A stretch of 64,000 nucleotides of DNA from M3007 sp044230315 (GTDB taxonomy: Bacteria > Bacteroidota > Bacteroidia > Chitinophagales > Saprospiraceae), in contig JBGARJ010000026.1 in assembly GCA_044230315.1 (NCBI GenBank), forward strand, positions 11,613-75,612, in the 5' to 3' direction. Below the pieces are notes generated by a model, which was not told the DNA's origin, searched no databases, and was given only the letters and a program-made list of their open reading frames with translations. The translations under genes and the position numbers were made by a program. Shown here in pieces: positions 8,757-17,668 of this stretch (the first letter of the stretch is position 1; each line of letters starts with the position of its first letter).

Positions 8757-9167
8757 ATGCAGCAAGTAGCCGTCATCCGCAAAGCCCATTTCAACGCCGC
8801 CCACCGGCTGCACAACCCGACCTGGAGCGAAGCCAAAAACCAGGAAGTGTTCGGGCTGTGCAACAACCCCAACTGGCATGGGCATAACTACGAACTGGAA
8901 GTGAAAGTGACTGGCCCGATCGACTCTGAAACCGGCATGGTCATCGACCTGGGTTGGTTGGCCGACCTGATCCGCGATCAAATCGAACTGCGCTTCGACC
9001 ACAAAAACCTGAACCTCGACACTGAAGAATTCCGCGCGCTCAACCCTACGGCTGAAAACATCTGCGTGGTCATTTGGAATATCCTGCGCCAGCACTTGCC
9101 TGCCCGCTACGACCTGCACGTGCGGCTGTATGAGACGCCGCGCAATTTTGTGGAGTATCCGGCATAA
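8757..9167 (+). CDS. 6-pyruvoyl-tetrahydropterin synthase / 6-carboxytetrahydropterin synthase family
   Basis: 136-residue T-fold enzyme of the PTPS/QueD family, converting 7,8-dihydroneopterin triphosphate in pterin or queuosine-precursor synthesis. Zinc ligands are visible as FNAAHR (H15) and WHGHNY (about 41-46), and the catalytic Cys is in GLCNNP (about 35). ETGMVIDLG and the C-terminal LYETPRNFVEY carry the substrate-binding Glu region. The sequence cannot decide between QueD and a tetrahydrobiopterin-type PTPS; no other queuosine genes are nearby. The ATG at 8757 gives the family-typical length. Confidence 0.88.
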   Translation: MQQVAVIRKAHFNAAHRLHNPTWSEAKNQEVFGLCNNPNWHGHNYELEVKVTGPIDSETGMVIDLGWLADLIRDQIELRFDHKNLNLDTEEFRALNPTAENICVVIWNILRQHLPARYDLHVRLYETPRNFVEYPA

Positions 9168-9252
9168 GCGCATATTGAGGGTTTCCCCGAGGTGCTGTGT
9201 GAACGCCCTTTCCGACTCTTGCTCCCTTAGACTTGTTGCGACGGGCGTCTTT

Positions 9253-9290
9253 GGCGGGAAAAAAACCTGTTTTTCCGCCTTGCTATTTTT
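9253..9290 (+). terminator. Rho-independent-like terminator
   Basis: GGCGGGAAAAA (9253-9263) pairs with TTTTTCCGCC (9270-9279) across a short loop, followed shortly by a T run. It lies about 85 bp downstream of the PTPS stop. Confidence 0.6.
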
Positions 9291-9345
9291 CCCCCTGCGC
9301 ACCCGGTTTCTCGCTATACACGTACTACGGTTAATGGTACACTCC

Positions 9346-9386
9346 GAATATGTCTGGATCTCATTGTTGAACTCCAAATATGTTCT
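9346..9386. repeat. Short palindromic repeat (end-only relative of the MITE-like element)
   Basis: 41 bp: a left end resembling GAATATGTCTGGATCTCATT and a right end CTCCAAATATGTTCT. It matches the first ~30 bp of the full element joined directly to its last bases, forming a small hairpin. Confidence 0.6.
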
Positions 9387-9514
9387 AACGGGCCTTGTAG
9401 ATTTTCCTGAAACGCAGACCGCCCCGGCGCCCAGCAAAACGAAGCGTTTGAATCACGCTGCACCGCTGTGCCGCCGGGGCGACTTTGCAGAAACCGGAGG
9501 TAATTATCCGCCGT

Positions 9515-10198
9515 TTATTTCTTCACCAACTCAATGGCCTGGAACACCCTTCCCTGGTTATCTTCCAGCACGACCATATAGGTGCCGGCGGGTTGGCCGT
9601 TCAGGCGGTACTGTTCGCCGGGCGCGGCGTCGAAGCGGGCTACTTCGCGGCTGTCGAGCGAGAACACGCGGATTGTCTGCACGGCGTCGGCGTTATCCAG
9701 GCGGAAGTAATCCGTCGTTGGGTTGGGGAAGAGTTTGACGGAGGCAGCCGGGAGCGGCGAGCCCGTGCCCGATAACGACGATGTAAACAAAAACGTGATA
9801 GTAGCCGTATCGGAAGGCACGTTGAGGTTGGTCAGTTTCAGGTGAATCAGACCGTTGGCGCCGACGATCGTGTCTTCGTTGAGGAAGTGCATGATGAGGT
9901 TGCCGGTAAGGCCGCCTGCGAGTTTGAACGTCTTTGTACTGACGTGGGCAAGGTAGCACAAATTGATGTCGCACACCTGCGTTTCGCAGCCCGGTGTGAT
10001 GTTGATCACGAAACGTTCCCACTTGATCGGGATCGAATCGGTCGTCAGGTTGTGAATGGTGGTGTGGCCGGAGGTGTCCTTCGCCCAGTTCGGGGCGATT
10101 GTCCACACCTCAGTGGAGCCGAGGCTGAACGTAGTTTGTGCAACTGCGGCGCCACAAAACAACAGGATCAGAACAGGAAGTGTAAACAAGCGTTTCAT
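9515..10198 (-). CDS. Small T9SS-secreted protein of unknown function
   Basis: 227 residues. The signal peptide is about 1-20 (MKRLFTLPVLILLFCG then AAVAQ). The middle part has no family I recognise; it is rich in Thr/Asn with two Cys in CETQVCDINLCYL. The C-terminal ~75 residues form a T9SS type A sorting domain: VKLFPNPTTDYF, then IRVFSLDSREV, and GTYMVVLEDNQG near the end. Secretion and surface attachment by T9SS follow from this domain. The ATG at 10198 is chosen because it gives the signal peptide; an upstream in-frame ATG at 10213 would add five polar residues. Confidence 0.85.
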   Translation of the reverse strand: MKRLFTLPVLILLFCGAAVAQTTFSLGSTEVWTIAPNWAKDTSGHTTIHNLTTDSIPIKWERFVINITPGCETQVCDINLCYLAHVSTKTFKLAGGLTGNLIMHFLNEDTIVGANGLIHLKLTNLNVPSDTATITFLFTSSLSGTGSPLPAASVKLFPNPTTDYFRLDNADAVQTIRVFSLDSREVARFDAAPGEQYRLNGQPAGTYMVVLEDNQGRVFQAIELVKK

Positions 10199-10239
10199 AG
10201 GCAAATTGTCCATTTTTAGCAGGTTTTGTAATAATTAAA

Positions 10240-10247
10240 CAAAGGTA
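10240..10247 (-). promoter_or_regulatory. -7 box for the small T9SS protein
   Basis: TACCTTTG on the minus strand, a perfect TAnnTTTG match, about 40 nt upstream of the ATG at 10198. Confidence 0.6.
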
Positions 10248-10256
10248 CGCCGGTCA

Positions 10257-10299
10257 GCCGGAACCCATGCCCTATTTTTGTATGGGTTCCGGCTTTTTT
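10257..10299 (+). promoter_or_regulatory. Perfect 12-bp palindrome with -7 box in the loop and T run
   Basis: GCCGGAACCCAT (10257-10268) and its exact reverse complement (10282-10293) enclose a 13-nt loop containing TATTTTTG (10273-10280), a perfect TAnnTTTG. Six T follow (10294-10299). It can be read as a rho-independent terminator pointing right, or as an operator-like palindrome around the promoter of the thioredoxin-like gene at 10333. No plus-strand gene immediately upstream obviously needs a terminator. Confidence 0.55.
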
Positions 10300-10332
10300 A
10301 CGTCCGCTGTAAGCCAATAGCAAAAAAAACAT

Positions 10333-11862
10333 ATGAGAAAGCACTGGGCGTTTGTGCTCTTCCTGGTCACAGCCCTGCAGATACACGCGCAATTGCCGTC
10401 CGGCTCCATCGCGCCGGATTTCAAGGCAAATGACATCAACGGGCAATCCTGGCACTTGTACGACCTGCTGGATTCGGGCAAAATCGTCGTGCTGGAGATT
10501 TCAGCCACCTGGTGCCCGCCGTGCTGGGCCTACCACAACGGCCATGCCATGCACCATTTATATGAAGAACACGGCCCGGACGGCGACAATAGAGCGCGGG
10601 TGCTCTTCATCGAAGGCGACCCGAACACAAATACAAACTGCCTCTACGGCTCGGCCGGTTGCAACAACTACACCCCCGGCAACTGGGTAGCCGGCACCCC
10701 CTTTCCGATTATCGACAATGCAAAGATCGCCGACACCTTCCAGGTCAACTATTACCCTACTATTTTCGTGATCTGCCCCAACCGCAAAGTATATGAGGTG
10801 GGCCAGTGGAGCGCCGCCGACCTCTGGAAACAGGCGCTTACCTGCCCGGTGGCTTTCGGGGCCAACAACGCCGGTATTTTCGATTACGCCACCGGCACCG
10901 ATTTGAATGAAGTATGCGGCACAACAACGCTGAAACCGGCCTTTTCCCTGATCAATCTCGGCTCCGAAGCCCTCACGCAAGCCACCGTTTCGCTGCAATG
11001 GAACAACGCGACCCAGCAAACTTATGAGTGGACGGGCAACCTCGGCCTCTACGGTGAAATACCGGTCGTGTTCGACGAGTTGGCCGTGCACCAGGGCGGG
11101 GCCCTGAAAACGCGGCTGATCAGCATCAACAACGCTCAGGTCGACGACGATACCGCCAATAATGTCCGGGTTGATAGCTTCACCGACGCCAAAGCCTTCA
11201 ACAGCCTGAAAGTGCTGCTCAAGATCCATACCGATCAATACGGCGCCGAAACCTATTGGGAACTGCGCGACGACCAGGGCAAGGTCCTGGAGCTCGGTGG
11301 TAACCAGGCGGTCGGCCCCAATGGCGGCGGCAAGTACGGCGGCGCCCCGAACGGCCCGGGCGCGTACAGCAACAACGTGACTATCCGCGATACGCTCAAC
11401 TTGCCCGGACCCGGATGCTACTCCCTCCATTTTGTCGACGCCTATGGCGACGGCATGTGCTGCGCCTTCGGCAACGGCTATTACAAACTCTACAACCTCG
11501 ACGACCCGAACCCCATCCTGTCGGGCGGCGCCTTCCGCGCATACGACAACCGGGGTTTCAGCGCCAGCATGGTTACAGCCGCCGGGGAGCCCGTTTCCGC
11601 CGAACCTGTACTCCAACTCTTCCCCAACCCGGCCACCGACCGGCTCCACCTCGACCTTTCGCTGCCGCAAGCCGCACCCGTGGCCGCAAGCGTGATCAAT
11701 GCCCTGGGCCAACTGGTTTTCCAACGCCCGCCGGAACTGCTTGATGCCGGCGAACACCAGCGCGAAATCGATCTGACTGGCTTACCCGAAGGATTATACT
11801 GGCTGCACCTGCAGGCCGACCGCCAGCAGCTGGTCCGGAAATTCCTGATTCGCCGCCGCTGA
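10333..11862 (+). CDS. T9SS-secreted thioredoxin-like (redoxin) protein
   Basis: 509 residues, exported. Signal peptide 1-19 (ends IHAQ). A TlpA/AhpC-like thioredoxin fold follows to about residue 170, with the active-site pair C61/C64 in ATWCPPCWAYHN and a cis-Pro region NYYPTIFV. A long middle region contains a separate module with HTDQYGAETYWELRD and DAYGDGMCCAFGNG (about 370-382), a pattern seen in extracellular Bacteroidota proteins. The C-terminal ~80 residues are a T9SS sorting domain (LQLFPNPATDRLHL, GLYWLHLQ). A role in extracellular thiol-disulfide exchange is inferred. It is divergent from the small T9SS protein. Confidence 0.87.
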   Translation: MRKHWAFVLFLVTALQIHAQLPSGSIAPDFKANDINGQSWHLYDLLDSGKIVVLEISATWCPPCWAYHNGHAMHHLYEEHGPDGDNRARVLFIEGDPNTNTNCLYGSAGCNNYTPGNWVAGTPFPIIDNAKIADTFQVNYYPTIFVICPNRKVYEVGQWSAADLWKQALTCPVAFGANNAGIFDYATGTDLNEVCGTTTLKPAFSLINLGSEALTQATVSLQWNNATQQTYEWTGNLGLYGEIPVVFDELAVHQGGALKTRLISINNAQVDDDTANNVRVDSFTDAKAFNSLKVLLKIHTDQYGAETYWELRDDQGKVLELGGNQAVGPNGGGKYGGAPNGPGAYSNNVTIRDTLNLPGPGCYSLHFVDAYGDGMCCAFGNGYYKLYNLDDPNPILSGGAFRAYDNRGFSASMVTAAGEPVSAEPVLQLFPNPATDRLHLDLSLPQAAPVAASVINALGQLVFQRPPELLDAGEHQREIDLTGLPEGLYWLHLQADRQQLVRKFLIRRR

Positions 11863-11975
11863 AAAACGAACGCCCGATTTTACGTTGTTAGCGACGCCGC
11901 GGTAAAAACCGATGCCTTTGGCGGCGGACGATTGCCATGTTTTCTCCTCAAGCCTTGGTTTTTAACCCAGCGCCA

Positions 11976-13556
11976 CTAAACCCCGAGCCATTCCGATATG
12001 GCCCGGGCGACCCGTTGCCCATCCATAGCCGCTGAAAGTATCCCCCCGGCATAGCCGGCGCCTTCGCCCGATGGGAACAGCCCTTCCACGCCCGTATGCA
12101 TACAAGTGCGGGGGTCGCGCGGGATGCGCACCGGCGCGCTGGTGCGGCTTTCGGTGCCCACCACGATGGCTTCCGCGGTCAGGTATCCGCGCATCATTTT
12201 GCCAAACTCCGCCAGGCCGTCGCGGAGGCGTTTGTAAATAAACGGCGGCAACAATTCGAAAAGGGGCGCGGGGTAAACGCCCGGAATGTAGGAGCTGCCC
12301 GGCAAGGTGGCCGACAGGCGCCCGGCGATAAAGTCGGGCAAACGCAACGCCGGGCCCTTTTGGCTGCCGTCGCCGGCGGCAAACATGGCGCGTTCCACGG
12401 CGGCCTGAAACTCCAGGTGCGCGAATACGCCGTGTTGTTGCCAGGGCGCCAAATCGGCCGGTTCTACCGCTACCACTACGCCCGAGTTGGCAAACGGCGA
12501 GTCGCGCCGGCTCATGCTCATACCGTTGACTACTATTTCGCCGGGCGCCGTGGCGGCGGGCACAATCAACCCGCCCGGACACATGCAAAATGAAAACACG
12601 CCGCGTTCGCGCACCTGGCAGACCAGGCTGTAACTGGCCGCCGGCAAATTCGGGTGGCGCGGGGTTTGCCGGTATTGAATGCCGTCGATCAGCGGTTGCG
12701 GGTGCTCCACCCGCACGCCCAGCGCGAAAGGTTTTGCTTCGATGGCGATGCCTTTGGCGTGGAGCAGGCGGTATATATCGCGCGCCGAATGCCCCGTGGC
12801 CAGCACCACGGCGTCGGCCAGCCATTCGCGGTGGGCGCCGGTGTCCGGGTTTTGCGCCGTGACGCCGGCGATCCGGCCGTTTCGAAGGATCAGGTCGGTG
12901 ACAAACTGCCCGAAATGCACCTCCCCGCCGTAGTGGAGGATAGTTTCCCGGATATTCTGCACCACACCGGGCAATTTGTTCGAACCGATATGCGGGTGCG
13001 CCTCGCTGAGAATATCCGGTTGGGCGCCGTGTTCGACCAGCAGATGGAGGGCTTTTCGCAGGTTGCCGCGTTTTTCCGAACGGGTGTACAACTTGCCGTC
13101 GGAATACGTGCCGGCGCCGCCTTCGCCAAAGCAATAGTTGGAGTGCGGGTTTACTTCGCCGAACTGCTGGATGGCGCGCAGGTCGCGCCGCCGCAGGCGT
13201 ACATCCTTGCCCCGGTCGAGCACAATGGGCTGTATGCCGCGTTCGAGCAATTCCAGCGCGGCAAAGTAACCGGCCGGCCCCGCGCCCACGATCAGCACGC
13301 GCCCGTGGCGCCCGTCGGTGGGCCGCAGGGAAGATAGTATAGCCGGTTCGGGCGTAAACACTTCGCCCGGGCCGTACACCGCCACGCGCAGGCGGAAAAC
13401 CGGCGGCCGGCTACGGGCGTCAAGCGATGCTTTCAGGATTTCGAGATGGGCAATTTGTCCGGCCGGAAGACCGGCTTGCCGGGCCGCTTTTTCCTGCAGG
13501 CGGGCCGTATCATAGCGCTCCTCTGCGGGGAGCGCGAGTTCAACCAGGATAGGCAT
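11976..13556 (-). CDS. FAD-dependent dehydrogenase (COG2509-like)
   Basis: 526-residue flavoprotein with an N-terminal ~80-residue ferredoxin-like extension before the Rossmann GAGPAGY (91-97), matching the widespread uncharacterised FAD-dependent dehydrogenase family. Further motifs: NYCFGEGGAGTYSDGKLYTR (about 140-160), ATGHSARDIY, and a C-terminal SGEGAGYAGGILSAAMDG that closes the FAD site. Substrate is unknown. It stands alone, convergent with the thioredoxin-like gene and divided from trkA by about 120 bp. Confidence 0.88.
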   Translation of the reverse strand: MPILVELALPAEERYDTARLQEKAARQAGLPAGQIAHLEILKASLDARSRPPVFRLRVAVYGPGEVFTPEPAILSSLRPTDGRHGRVLIVGAGPAGYFAALELLERGIQPIVLDRGKDVRLRRRDLRAIQQFGEVNPHSNYCFGEGGAGTYSDGKLYTRSEKRGNLRKALHLLVEHGAQPDILSEAHPHIGSNKLPGVVQNIRETILHYGGEVHFGQFVTDLILRNGRIAGVTAQNPDTGAHREWLADAVVLATGHSARDIYRLLHAKGIAIEAKPFALGVRVEHPQPLIDGIQYRQTPRHPNLPAASYSLVCQVRERGVFSFCMCPGGLIVPAATAPGEIVVNGMSMSRRDSPFANSGVVVAVEPADLAPWQQHGVFAHLEFQAAVERAMFAAGDGSQKGPALRLPDFIAGRLSATLPGSSYIPGVYPAPLFELLPPFIYKRLRDGLAEFGKMMRGYLTAEAIVVGTESRTSAPVRIPRDPRTCMHTGVEGLFPSGEGAGYAGGILSAAMDGQRVARAISEWLGV

Positions 13557-13675
13557 GGCGTGTGTGTTCCGTAGTTATCGGAAAAAGGAGTCGCGGAACC
13601 GGGTTTTACTAGCCGTCGGTGTTCCGCAGCCCGAATATCATCATTTTGGTGGGTTTTGAGGACAAACAGTTGTTG

Positions 13676-14365
13676 TTATTTCCCGGCGCACAAGGTCTGC
13701 AAATCCGAATCTTTGCCAAACACCACGAGCACATCGCCCTGCTGTAGGAGCAAACTATCGCCCACGATGCCGAGCGATTTGCGGGCCACGGTGGTTTTGC
13801 CCAGGAAATTGGTTTTTTCTTCCCTGCGCAAAACGGTAACCAGCCGCAGTTCGCCTTTATCGGGCAGATTGATCTCGTTCAGGCGTTTTCCCACAAAGGA
13901 TTTGGGCACGTCGAGTTCGACAATTTCGTATTTTTCGTCCACCGGGAAGGCTTTCAGGCTGCCTTTCAGCGAAAATCGTTCGGCCAGTTGGTCGGCATAG
14001 GCCGCTTCGGGGTTGATGATCTCGTGCACGTTCATCGTTTCGAGGATGGCCGTATGAATATAAGAAATGCCCCGCGCGATGATCCGGATATCGGGGTAAT
14101 GCCGCTTGATGAGGGCCACGGTGGTGAGCGAAGCGCCTACGTCTTCGCCGATGCTGACGATGGCAAAATCAGCCTCGTCGATCGGCAGCCGCCCGATGTT
14201 TTGTTCCTCGGTGGTGTCGGCGCTCACCACATAGGTCAGGTGATCCTGCAGAAGGGTGGTATGTTCGGAGTTGTTGTCCACTCCGATAACTTCATGACCT
14301 TCCTCGATGAGGCGCTTGCCGAGGCTGGCGCCGAAGTTGCCCAAGCCAATAATGACGAATTTCAT
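13676..14365 (-). CDS. Potassium uptake regulatory subunit (RCK, TrkA/KtrA)
   Basis: 229 residues, cytosolic gating ring subunit. The N-terminal RCK domain has NAD/ATP-binding GLGNFG (7-12) and the acidic end of strand 2 in GVDNN. A TrkA-C domain covers about 135-229 (VPKSFVGKRLNEINLP). It follows the channel gene by 52 bp on the same strand, so the two form one potassium-uptake operon. The ATG at 14365 is chosen because the Rossmann fold starts there; the frame extends upstream but without family similarity. Confidence 0.93.
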   Translation of the reverse strand: MKFVIIGLGNFGASLGKRLIEEGHEVIGVDNNSEHTTLLQDHLTYVVSADTTEEQNIGRLPIDEADFAIVSIGEDVGASLTTVALIKRHYPDIRIIARGISYIHTAILETMNVHEIINPEAAYADQLAERFSLKGSLKAFPVDEKYEIVELDVPKSFVGKRLNEINLPDKGELRLVTVLRREEKTNFLGKTTVARKSLGIVGDSLLLQQGDVLVVFGKDSDLQTLCAGK

Positions 14366-14417
14366 GCTGATGGGTTGAAAATATGATTTACGCCTAAACA
14401 CGCGGGCCATCGGACGA

Positions 14418-16154
14418 TCAGTTGACGATGATATTGTTTTCCGGAAAGATCATCCGACCGACCCGTGATTTCTTATTTAAGGTGGCTACCAGTGCGATTA
14501 AAAAGGTCAGGAAACTGACCCGGCCCAGGAACATCAGGATAATGATAACAATCTTACTGGCTGTACAAAGTTTAGCGGTCAGCCCCAGCGACAGCCCAAC
14601 CGTTCCGTAGGCTGAAAAGCACTCAAACGCCGCGGCCAGCACGGGCAGTTCGGGCTGAAAAGTAATGATCAGCGTGGTGGACAAGCCGATCGCGATCAAC
14701 GAAAGGCTGATCACGGTGGTCACCCGGGCAATCACGGCGTTCGGAATGGTTTGCCACTTGAATACCAGTTGGTCCCTGCCGCGGATCTGGTTGATCAGGT
14801 TGAGCGTGGCAATGGCGAAAACGGTGGTTTTGATCCCACCGCCGGTAGAGCCCGGTGAAGCGCCGATCCACATCAGCAGCAGAAAGATCATGACCGTTGG
14901 GTTGAGCAACGCGTTCATGTCCACATTGTTAAAGCCGGCTGTACGGGGAGTCACCGAGTTGAAAAACGCCGCGGCCAGCTTGCCCCCGAAACCGTGTTCT
15001 GCGAGGGTGTTGTTGTATTCCAGGCAAAAAAAAGCGATCCATCCCAGCACCAGCAAGATCAGGGTGGTGCGCCATACGAGGGTGGTGTTGATGTCCCATT
15101 TCACCAACAGGTTTTGCGGTTTGCCAATGAGCGGAATATATTGGAAAAGAAAGCGCCGCACCCGGAATCGGACCACGGAAAACACGTTGAAGAACACGTT
15201 GTAGCCGATGCCGCCCGTAATGATCAGCCCCGCGATGATGATGTGCAGGGCGTAATTGTTCCGGAAACCGGGCTCATACAGCGAGTTGGTCAGCGTGGAA
15301 AAGCCGGCATTGCAAAAGGCCGACACGGAGTGGAAAATTGCAAAAAACAGGTCGGTGCCCGGCGCCGTTACCCAGATGGCCAGCACACCGAAAAATTCTA
15401 TGACAAACACAAACCCCACGATCTTGGCCAGGTTGCGGAACGTCGTGCGCAGGTTGCCGGCGCTGATCAGGTCGGTCAGAAAAATGATATCCTTAAACGA
15501 TTTTTCACCCCGGAAGAGCAGGCCGAACAGATTGGTAAAGGTCAGAACGCCGATACCGCCCATCTGGATGAGGAACAGGATGATCACCTGGCCCAAAAAG
15601 GTAAAATCCTTGCCGGTATCGAGTACGGCCAGGCCGGTGACACACACGGCGCTGGTGGCGGTAAAGAGGGCGTCGACGACGGAGATGCCGTTTTGGGTGG
15701 CATTTGGCAACACCAGCAAGCCGGTGCCCACTACGATGATGCCGAGAAAGGTGCTGACAAAAGCCAGCGCCGGATGCATGTTTTGGTAAAACTTCAGGAA
15801 GGTGTGCTCCGAAATGTCGATCACCAGCGTGAACCCCGCCAAAATATAAAAAGCACCGTTGGGCATCAGGCGAAACCCGAAAAGGCCCAGCGCGCTGTGT
15901 ATCGCCAGCAGGGAGATCGTAATGATCAGGAAAAGGGCAAAGATCTTAGTGGTCGGCGGCCGGAACGATTGGGCCCGTTCGACGCTTTTCATAATGAGCA
16001 ACGGCGTGTACACCAACATCCCGACCCACAAAACCGGCTCGCGCAACCCGTCGATAGATTCGACGCGAAGCACCAGCAATACCAGGAGCATAGCCTGCAG
16101 CCACCAGCCCTGTCGGAGCGATTGTAACCAACTAGAGTCCACGGTTGGGATCAA
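14418..16154 (-). CDS. TrkH/KtrB-family potassium transporter, membrane subunit
   Basis: 578-residue membrane protein with many transmembrane segments. Four pore-loop selectivity motifs are visible: AVCVTGLA, FCNAGFST, PRTAGFNN and YGTVGLSL. These define the K+/Na+-coupled KtrB/TrkH fold. The start is uncertain: a TTG at 16154 overlaps the E2 gene by 23 bp, while the first ATG is at 16091 and would give a 557-residue protein starting at the first membrane segment. Downstream lies its RCK partner. Confidence 0.9.
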   Translation of the reverse strand: MIPTVDSSWLQSLRQGWWLQAMLLVLLVLRVESIDGLREPVLWVGMLVYTPLLIMKSVERAQSFRPPTTKIFALFLIITISLLAIHSALGLFGFRLMPNGAFYILAGFTLVIDISEHTFLKFYQNMHPALAFVSTFLGIIVVGTGLLVLPNATQNGISVVDALFTATSAVCVTGLAVLDTGKDFTFLGQVIILFLIQMGGIGVLTFTNLFGLLFRGEKSFKDIIFLTDLISAGNLRTTFRNLAKIVGFVFVIEFFGVLAIWVTAPGTDLFFAIFHSVSAFCNAGFSTLTNSLYEPGFRNNYALHIIIAGLIITGGIGYNVFFNVFSVVRFRVRRFLFQYIPLIGKPQNLLVKWDINTTLVWRTTLILLVLGWIAFFCLEYNNTLAEHGFGGKLAAAFFNSVTPRTAGFNNVDMNALLNPTVMIFLLLMWIGASPGSTGGGIKTTVFAIATLNLINQIRGRDQLVFKWQTIPNAVIARVTTVISLSLIAIGLSTTLIITFQPELPVLAAAFECFSAYGTVGLSLGLTAKLCTASKIVIIILMFLGRVSFLTFLIALVATLNKKSRVGRMIFPENNIIVN

Positions 16155-17466
16155 ACTGTTCCAGGTAATCGGCTACCCGGCGCAGAAAGGAACCGCCCAG
16201 CATGCCGTCCACGATCCGGTGGTCGTACGAAAGCGACAGGAACATCATCTGACGTACGGCAATCACGTCGCCGTACTCGGTTTCCAGTACCGCCGGTTTT
16301 TTGCGGATGGCGCCCGTGGCCATGATCGCCACCTGCGGTTGGTTGATGATGGGCGTGCCCATCACGTTGCCGAAGGTACCCACATTGGTAAGGGTGAAGG
16401 TGCCGCCCTGGATCTCTTCGGGCCGCAATTGGTTCTGACGGGCGCGGCCGGCCAGGTCGTTTACCTGTTTGGTCAGGCCGGCCAGGTTGTAGAGGTCGGC
16501 GTTCCGGATGACCGGCACGATCAGGTTGCCCGAGGGCAATGCTGCGGCCATGCCGATGTTGATGTCTTTTTTGACCAGGATACGCGTGCCGTCCACCGAC
16601 GAGTTAATCATGGGAAAGTCCCGGATAGCCCGCACCACGGCTTCGACAAAGATGGGGGTGAAGGTGATATTCTCGCCGTATTTGCGTTTGAATTCGTCTT
16701 TTATGCGGTTGCGCCAGTTGACCAGGTTGGTCACATCGGCCTCTACAAAGGAGGTGACGTGCGCGCTGGTTTGTTTGCTCATCACCATGTGATCGGCGAT
16801 GAGTTTGCGCATGCGGTCCATTTCCACGATTTCCACATTCCCCGAAACCGAAGCCAGCGGCGCGGGCGCGGCGGGTGGTACAGGCGCGGCAGTTGGTGCC
16901 GGCGCTACCGGCTGCGCGCCGGCTGCCGGGCGGGTAGCCACGTAAGCCAGGATATCTTTTTTGGTAACGCGCCCCTCCAGGCCGCTGCCGGCGATCGCCT
17001 CCAGTTCGGCCATGCCGATGCCTTCCTGTTTGGCGATGGTGCGCACCAGCGGCGAATAAAACCGGCCGGTAGCGCCCGATTTGCCGGCTTCGGCCGTGCC
17101 GGCGGCCGGTACGTAGGGCACTGTTGCGGCCGTGGCCGGTTCGGGGGCGTTTTGGGCGCCGTTGCCGTTGGAGGCTGCTGTGGTGTGGCTCAGGGCCGGC
17201 GATGCCGCGGGTTGGGCGTTCGATGCCTCGGTTTCGATAATGGCGATCGTCTTGTTGATCGGGACCACGTCGTTTTCCTGAAAGAGGATCTCCACCACCA
17301 CCCCTTCCACGGGCGACGGCACCTCGCTGTCGACTTTGTCGGTGGCGATATCGAGCACGGGCTCGTCCAATTCTACCCGGTCGCCCGCTTTTTTGCGCCA
17401 CTTGAGGATGGTGGCCTCCATAATGCTCTCGCCCATTTTGGGCATCACAAGTTCTACGCGCGCCAT
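16132..17466 (-). CDS. 2-oxoacid dehydrogenase E2 (dihydrolipoamide acyltransferase)
   Basis: 444 residues. N-terminal lipoyl domain (1-75) with the lipoylated Lys in ATDKVDSEV (K44). An Ala/Pro-rich linker follows, then a peripheral-subunit-binding domain (about 140-178: YSPLVRTIAKQEGIG, LEGRVTKKDIL), a second Ala/Pro linker, and a catalytic domain ending in the active-site YDHRIVDGMLGG. The acyl specificity (pyruvate, 2-oxoglutarate or branched chain) is not certain; no E1 gene is adjacent. E3 is at 3524-4930. The ATG at 17466 begins the lipoyl domain (MARVELVMPKMGE). Confidence 0.92.
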   Translation of the reverse strand: MARVELVMPKMGESIMEATILKWRKKAGDRVELDEPVLDIATDKVDSEVPSPVEGVVVEILFQENDVVPINKTIAIIETEASNAQPAASPALSHTTAASNGNGAQNAPEPATAATVPYVPAAGTAEAGKSGATGRFYSPLVRTIAKQEGIGMAELEAIAGSGLEGRVTKKDILAYVATRPAAGAQPVAPAPTAAPVPPAAPAPLASVSGNVEIVEMDRMRKLIADHMVMSKQTSAHVTSFVEADVTNLVNWRNRIKDEFKRKYGENITFTPIFVEAVVRAIRDFPMINSSVDGTRILVKKDINIGMAAALPSGNLIVPVIRNADLYNLAGLTKQVNDLAGRARQNQLRPEEIQGGTFTLTNVGTFGNVMGTPIINQPQVAIMATGAIRKKPAVLETEYGDVIAVRQMMFLSLSYDHRIVDGMLGGSFLRRVADYLEQFDPNRGL

Positions 17467-17563
17467 AGTGTCGGTTGGATGTTGAGGCCGGGTTGCCGTC
17501 AACTGTTTTGTTTTCAAACCAGCAGCCCCGCCTGTAGTTTTATTTAATTTGGTTAAAGCCCCG

Positions 17564-17571
17564 CAAAGGTA
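17564..17571 (-). promoter_or_regulatory. -7 box for the E2 gene
   Basis: TACCTTTG on the minus strand, a perfect TAnnTTTG match, about 98 nt upstream of the E2 ATG. The leader would be near 90 nt. Confidence 0.55.
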
Positions 17572-17635
17572 CGGTTTTGGCCAGGATTGGACCGTATATG
17601 TTGCGTTGTTTTGGAATTATATTTTGCCAAAATCG

Positions 17636-17643
17636 CACCTTTG
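17636..17643 (+). promoter_or_regulatory. -7-like box for the HAD gene
   Basis: CACCTTTG, one mismatch from TAnnTTTG, 25 nt before the ATG at 17669. Confidence 0.4.
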
Positions 17644-17668
17644 CGGCCCTTCCAACGTCTTCGTTCTT

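Larger units (their letters stand above)
9168..9514. other. Intergenic region between convergent genes
   Basis: 347 bp between the PTPS gene and the small T9SS protein. It contains a hairpin terminator (9253-9279), a short palindromic repeat (9346-9386), and a GC-rich inverted repeat CGCCCCGGCG / CGCCGGGGCG at about 9423-9480. No coding signal was recognised. Confidence 0.6.
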
